Assembly (NCBI GenBank): GCA_963753195.1
Contig: CAVWBH010000001.1
Coordinates: 620,001 to 684,000 of the forward strand
Source: Palsa-504 sp963753195
GTDB lineage: Bacteria > Actinomycetota > Actinomycetes > Streptosporangiales > Streptosporangiaceae
Direction: 5' to 3'
Length of the DNA stretch: 64,000 nt
In this document: positions 60,764 to 64,000 of the stretch, in pieces
How the letters are laid out: the number at the start of each line of letters is the position of its first letter
How positions within the stretch are numbered: the first letter of the stretch is position 1
The notes under the pieces: model-generated
Told to the model about the DNA's origin: nothing
Database searches by the model: none
Seen by the model: the letters and a program-made list of their open reading frames with translations, nothing else
Translations under genes and position numbers: made by a program

Positions 60764-61337
60764 CGCCGAGCTTGGCGTAGATGTGCAGCACGTGGGTCTT
60801 GACCGTGGCCTCGCTGATGAACAGCCGGGCGGCGGCTTCCCGGTTCGAGCAGCCGCGGGCGATCAGGCCGAGGATGTCAAGCTCGCGCTGGCTGAGCGGT
60901 TCCCGGGCCGGCGCCCTGACCTGGCCGAGCAGCCGGGTCGCGACGGACGGCGAGAGGACGGCTTCGCCGCGCGCCGCGGCGCGGACGCCGCGCAGCAGCT
61001 CCTCCGGCGGGGAGTCCTTGAGCAGGTAGCCAGTGGCTCCGGCCTCGATCGCAGGCACCACGTCGGTGTCGGTGTCGAAGGTGGTGAGGACCAGCACCCG
61101 GCTGCCGACGCCGCGCTGGGCGAGCATCCTGATCGCGCTGACCCCGTCCAGCTCCGGCATGCGCAGGTCCATCAGCACCACGTCGGGCCGCAGCGCCGCT
61201 GCGCGGTCGACCGCCTCCCGGCCGCTGGCGGCCTCGCCGACCACCTCGAACTCGCTGCTGGCCTCGAAAATGCCGCGCAGCCCGTCGCGTACGACCGGGT
61301 GGTCGTCGGCGATCAGCAGCCGGATGATGCCGGTCAC
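60702..61337 (-). CDS. NarL/FixJ-family response regulator
   Basis: 211 residues. Receiver domain with acidic pocket D11, D12 (LLIADDHPVVR), phospho-acceptor D57 (VVLMDLRMPELDG) and K near LLKDSPPEELL. The C-terminal LuxR-type helix-turn-helix is LSQRELDILGLIARGCSNRE, AAARLFISEATVKTHVLHIY. It pairs with the histidine kinase upstream (4-base overlap), and both lie downstream of an ABC-2 exporter that they probably regulate. Confidence 0.94.
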   Translation of the reverse strand: MTGIIRLLIADDHPVVRDGLRGIFEASSEFEVVGEAASGREAVDRAAALRPDVVLMDLRMPELDGVSAIRMLAQRGVGSRVLVLTTFDTDTDVVPAIEAGATGYLLKDSPPEELLRGVRAAARGEAVLSPSVATRLLGQVRAPAREPLSQRELDILGLIARGCSNREAAARLFISEATVKTHVLHIYAKLGVNDRAAAVATGFQRGLLPRP

Positions 61338-62710
61338 GATGACTCCTCGGCCATGGCTGCGTGCGCGGCCACGGGTGCGGGCGCAGCCACGGGTGCGGGC
61401 GCGGCTATGGCTGCGTGGGGCGGCGGGTCCAGCGGGATGGCGGGCAGGCTGGCCGACACCGCGGTGCCGGCCCCGGGCTCTGACTCGATCTCCAGCTGGC
61501 CGGCCAGCCGGCTGACCCGCTGGCGCATGGCGATCAGCCCGAAACCGCCGCTGGCCTGGCTCGTGCCGTCGGCGCGGCTCGCGCCCGCGGCCTGGCTCGG
61601 CGCCGCGCCGAAGCCGGCGCCGTCGTCCCGGACGTCGAGGGTCACCACGTCCTCCATGTAGGACAGTGTGACCCAGGCGTGCGAGGCGCCGGCGTGCTTG
61701 GCCACGTTGGCCAGGGCCTCCTGCGCCACCCGCAGCAGCGTCACCTCCACCTCGGGGTGCAGCGGCCGCGGGTCACCGGTCGCGGCGACTTCGGCGGCCA
61801 CGCCGCTGGTCGCCGTCCAGCGGGCCGCTTCGGCGGCCAGCGCGTCGGGCAGCTTGCTGTCTTCCAGCGCCTGCGGCCGCAGCGCCTGGACCGAGCGGCG
61901 GGCCTCGGCCAGGCTGTCTCGGGCCAGCCGGGTGGCGTTGCCGATCCGCCGGTCGCGTTCGGCCTCGATGCCGGTTTGCTGGGCGGCCTCGAGCTGGGTG
62001 ATGATCCCGGTCAGGCCCTGGGCGAGCGTGTCGTGGATCTCCCGGGCCATCCGCTGCCGTTCGTCCCCCGCGCCGGCCTCCCGGGCCTGGGTAAGCAGCT
62101 GGGCCTGCAGCCCGGTGTTCTCCGCGACCATCTCCTCCAGCCGCTGGTTGGCCTCGGCCAGCTCGACGATCATCTGCTTCCGGGCCAGGTTCTGCTCCTC
62201 GGTCTTGGCCCCCAGCCGGACGAACGCCCCGATGAGCACGAGATCGACGCAGCCCAGGACGGCCCAGATCGCCACCGCCACCACCGTCGGGCGGTGAAAT
62301 CCCCCGCCCTGCGCCATGCCGAAGAAGACGGCCACCATCGCGGAGAACACCCACCGCCACGCCCCGGCCAGGAGCATGAACGCCTGCAGGAAGCCGATCC
62401 AGGTGAAGAAGGCGAACCAGGGGCTGCGGATGGTGAGCACCGCGATGAAGACCAGCAGGCCGGTGAAGTAGATCCGCATCGCCCACTGGCGCTGCGCCCA
62501 GCCGGGATGCAGGACGATCATCCAGGTGATCCAGGCTGCCGCGGCCGCCGCGACGCCGACGGTGATGCCGAACGCCCCGGCCGTCGGATGCTGGGACAGC
62601 ACGTACGGGAGGAGCGGGAAGGCGAGGAGCAGGTAGGGCACCACCCGCGCGAGCCGGTCGGCCTGATGCTCAACCGCCTCGAAGCCGCTGTCCGGCGTGC
62701 GAACCGTCAC
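61334..62710 (-). CDS. sensor histidine kinase (HisKA_3 type)
   Basis: 458 residues from GTG 62710. The N-terminal half has about five to six membrane helices (VVPYLLLAFPLLPYVL, TVGVAAAAAAWITWMIVLH, VFIAVLTI, VVAVAIWAVLGCVDLVLIG). A coiled coil (EEQNLARKQMIVELAEANQR) leads to the dimerisation/phospho-acceptor box MAREIHDTLAQGLTGIITQL with the target His, and a HATPase domain (RVAQEALANVAKHAGASHAW, LDVRDDGAGFG). Several short Ala/Ser- and Ala/Pro-rich insertions occur after residue 380. It senses an unknown signal, possibly at the membrane like LiaS/DesK. Confidence 0.93.
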   Translation of the reverse strand: MTVRTPDSGFEAVEHQADRLARVVPYLLLAFPLLPYVLSQHPTAGAFGITVGVAAAAAAWITWMIVLHPGWAQRQWAMRIYFTGLLVFIAVLTIRSPWFAFFTWIGFLQAFMLLAGAWRWVFSAMVAVFFGMAQGGGFHRPTVVAVAIWAVLGCVDLVLIGAFVRLGAKTEEQNLARKQMIVELAEANQRLEEMVAENTGLQAQLLTQAREAGAGDERQRMAREIHDTLAQGLTGIITQLEAAQQTGIEAERDRRIGNATRLARDSLAEARRSVQALRPQALEDSKLPDALAAEAARWTATSGVAAEVAATGDPRPLHPEVEVTLLRVAQEALANVAKHAGASHAWVTLSYMEDVVTLDVRDDGAGFGAAPSQAAGASRADGTSQASGGFGLIAMRQRVSRLAGQLEIESEPGAGTAVSASLPAIPLDPPPHAAIAAPAPVAAPAPVAAHAAMAEESS

Positions 62711-62723
62711 CGCTCCTCCTTCC

Positions 62724-63470
62724 CTATGCCTGTGACCAGCGGAAGAAGCGGACCGCCAGGCTCCCGGCGATCAGGGCCCATGCCGCCATTATGCCCAGGT
62801 ACTCCGGCCGGGGATCCAGGCCCATCCAGCTGTCCCGCACCGCGTGCAGGGCCGAGCCGAGCGGGGTGAAGTTGCCGATCTGGCGCATTGTGGCGGACAT
62901 CTCCTCGGTCGGGAAGTACACCCCGGCCAGGAACATGTTCGGGAAGAACAGCAGGTAGCCGAGACCGGCCGCGCTCCTGGCCGTCGGCGCTACGGCCGCC
63001 GCGAGCAAGCCGACCGCGAACAGCGCCGCGATGCCGAGCAGCACGGACAGGATGAACCAGCCCGCCGCGGCCGGGGCCGGCACGTGGAAGGCGATCCGCA
63101 CCACGGCGACGACCAGCGCCACGGACAGCACCGCGGCGGCTGCCCACACGGTCAGGTCGGCCAGCAGCAGGGCCAGCGGGCGCACCGGCGTGACGGCCAG
63201 GCGCCGCAGGACCCCGCGCTCACGGTACTGGCCGATGACCATCGGCACCCCGGTCAGGCCCAGGATGGCCAGCACGATCGCGACGCCGAGCGCGGCGATG
63301 TACTCGGTGCCGCTCTGCCCGGACAGGGTCTTCTGCGGATCGCTGAACCCGGGGATGAGGCCGAAGCCGATGACCAGGGCCACCGGCAGCCCGAACACCG
63401 CCAGCACGCCGGCTCGTTCCCGCAGGAACAGCCGTGCCTCGACGGCGGCCAGCCTGCTGAATCCGTCCAT
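62724..63470 (-). CDS. ABC-2 type exporter, permease subunit
   Basis: 248 residues with six predicted helices: ERAGVLAVFGLPVALVIGFG, YIAALGVAIVLAILGLTGVP, WAAAAVLSVALVVAVVRIAF, FILSVLLGIAALFAVGLLAA and the FFPNMFLAGVYFPTE loop typical of ABC-2 permeases. It follows the ATPase gene by 15 bases and precedes the kinase by 13. Export of an antibiotic or lipid is plausible. Confidence 0.9.
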   Translation of the reverse strand: MDGFSRLAAVEARLFLRERAGVLAVFGLPVALVIGFGLIPGFSDPQKTLSGQSGTEYIAALGVAIVLAILGLTGVPMVIGQYRERGVLRRLAVTPVRPLALLLADLTVWAAAAVLSVALVVAVVRIAFHVPAPAAAGWFILSVLLGIAALFAVGLLAAAVAPTARSAAGLGYLLFFPNMFLAGVYFPTEEMSATMRQIGNFTPLGSALHAVRDSWMGLDPRPEYLGIMAAWALIAGSLAVRFFRWSQA

Positions 63471-63485
63471 TGCCCAACGCCTTTC

Positions 63486-64000
63486 TCACGTGTCCATGCT
63501 CCGGCCGGTCAGCGCGACGTAGGCGCTGTCCAGGCTGCGTCCCTCGATCCGCAGGTCCGCGACGATGACCTGCCTGCGGGCCAGCTCCGCGGTGACCGCC
63601 GAGGCGAAGTCCCCGGTCCCGGTGATCGTGACCTGCGCCCCGTGGCGGCTGACCGACCTCACGCCGGGCAGCGCAGCCAGCGCCTGCTCATCCAGCCCCG
63701 GCTCGTGCGGGCGGAACCGCAGCCGGTACTCGCCTCCGGCCGAGTCCACCAGCCCCGCCGGGGTATCCAGGGCCGCGATCCGCCCCTGTTCGAGGATCGC
63801 GACCCGGTCGCACAGCTCTTCCACCTCGTCCATGAAGTGGCTGACCAGCACCACGGTGACGCCACTGTCCCGCACCTGCCCGATCAGGTCCCAGGTGGCG
63901 CGCCTGGCCCCCGGGTCCAGGCCCGAGGTGAGCTCGTCCAGGAACACCACCTCCGGATTCCCGACCAGGGCCAGCGCGATGAACAGGCGCTGCTTCTGCC
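63486..64000 (-). CDS. ABC-2 type exporter, ATP-binding subunit (5' end outside window)
   Basis: The frame is open to the window edge, so only the C-terminal 171 residues are present: RQKQRLFIALALVGNPEVV, then Walker B FLDELTSGLDPGARRATWDL and H-loop VLVSHFMDEVEELCDR. The Walker B ends in EL rather than the usual EP, as in a subset of these exporters. It is the first visible gene of the exporter-two-component operon. Confidence 0.92.
   Translation of the reverse strand, partial: QKQRLFIALALVGNPEVVFLDELTSGLDPGARRATWDLIGQVRDSGVTVVLVSHFMDEVEELCDRVAILEQGRIAALDTPAGLVDSAGGEYRLRFRPHEPGLDEQALAALPGVRSVSRHGAQVTITGTGDFASAVTAELARRQVIVADLRIEGRSLDSAYVALTGRSMDT

Overview
High-GC genomic DNA from an actinobacterium, probably a filamentous actinomycete. 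The markers are a WhiB-type regulator, OpcA beside Zwf, a SufR-led sufBD-Rieske-CSU-sufT operon, an acVLRF1-type Vms1-like peptidyl-tRNA hydrolase, a DUF1707 protein, and frequent GTG/TTG starts with short ATGA/TGATG overlaps. I do not assign a genus.

Left third (1-17.5 kb), an accessory and degraded region. It holds two IS3-type elements around a beheaded serine hydrolase, two tandem SRPBCC proteins (one frameshifted), a membrane protein, a Tn3-family transposase split by a frameshift, a broken TetR gene, two relics of the same ABC-exporter C-terminus (9.07-9.26 and 16.08-16.28 kb), a frameshifted IS110-type transposase, and relics of an FAD-linked oxidase and an FAD monooxygenase. Inside this debris sits one intact compact operon on the minus strand (13.0 to 9.4 kb). 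It encodes a secreted-looking peptide with seven His-Xaa-Ser motifs (HxsA-like), a small partner (HxsD-like) and two radical SAM/SPASM-type proteins (HxsB, HxsC). This is a His-Xaa-Ser radical-SAM peptide-modification cassette, and it is the most interesting system in the window. The Hxs families are known from in silico genome analysis; as far as I know the modification and its purpose are uncharacterised.

Middle (17.5-35.2 kb). An ABC exporter and a small HTH protein are followed by a translation-quality pair (ABC-F ATPase with a hairpin leader, and the acVLRF1 peptidyl-tRNA hydrolase) and an SseB-like protein. Next comes the full SUF iron-sulfur cluster operon read leftward: sufR, sufB, sufD, Rieske ferredoxin, sufC, sufS, sufU, sufT. 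A palindrome upstream of sufR and a nested array of TGGTAGATC words separate it from valS, whose sequence is of the archaeal/rickettsial type. A metallophosphoesterase and a DksA-like protein follow.

Right (35.2-64 kb), mostly housekeeping metabolism. An ArsP-type permease with a His-rich tail is divergent from an ABC-2 exporter, an EamA transporter and heme A synthase ctaA. The pentose-phosphate operon tkt-tal-zwf-opcA-pgl comes next. A multi-pass glycosyltransferase-like protein, DUF1707 and MscS proteins, a long disordered QYADPA-repeat protein, a whiB-type regulator and a PRPP-binding phosphoribosyltransferase follow. Then comes an assimilatory sulfur operon: siroheme sulfite reductase, a zinc-ribbon microprotein, APS/PAPS reductase and sirohydrochlorin chelatase. 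The window ends with glgX, a RibD-C reductase, and a NarL-type two-component pair cotranscribed with an ABC-2 exporter that runs off the end. No tRNA, rRNA or CRISPR array was recognised.
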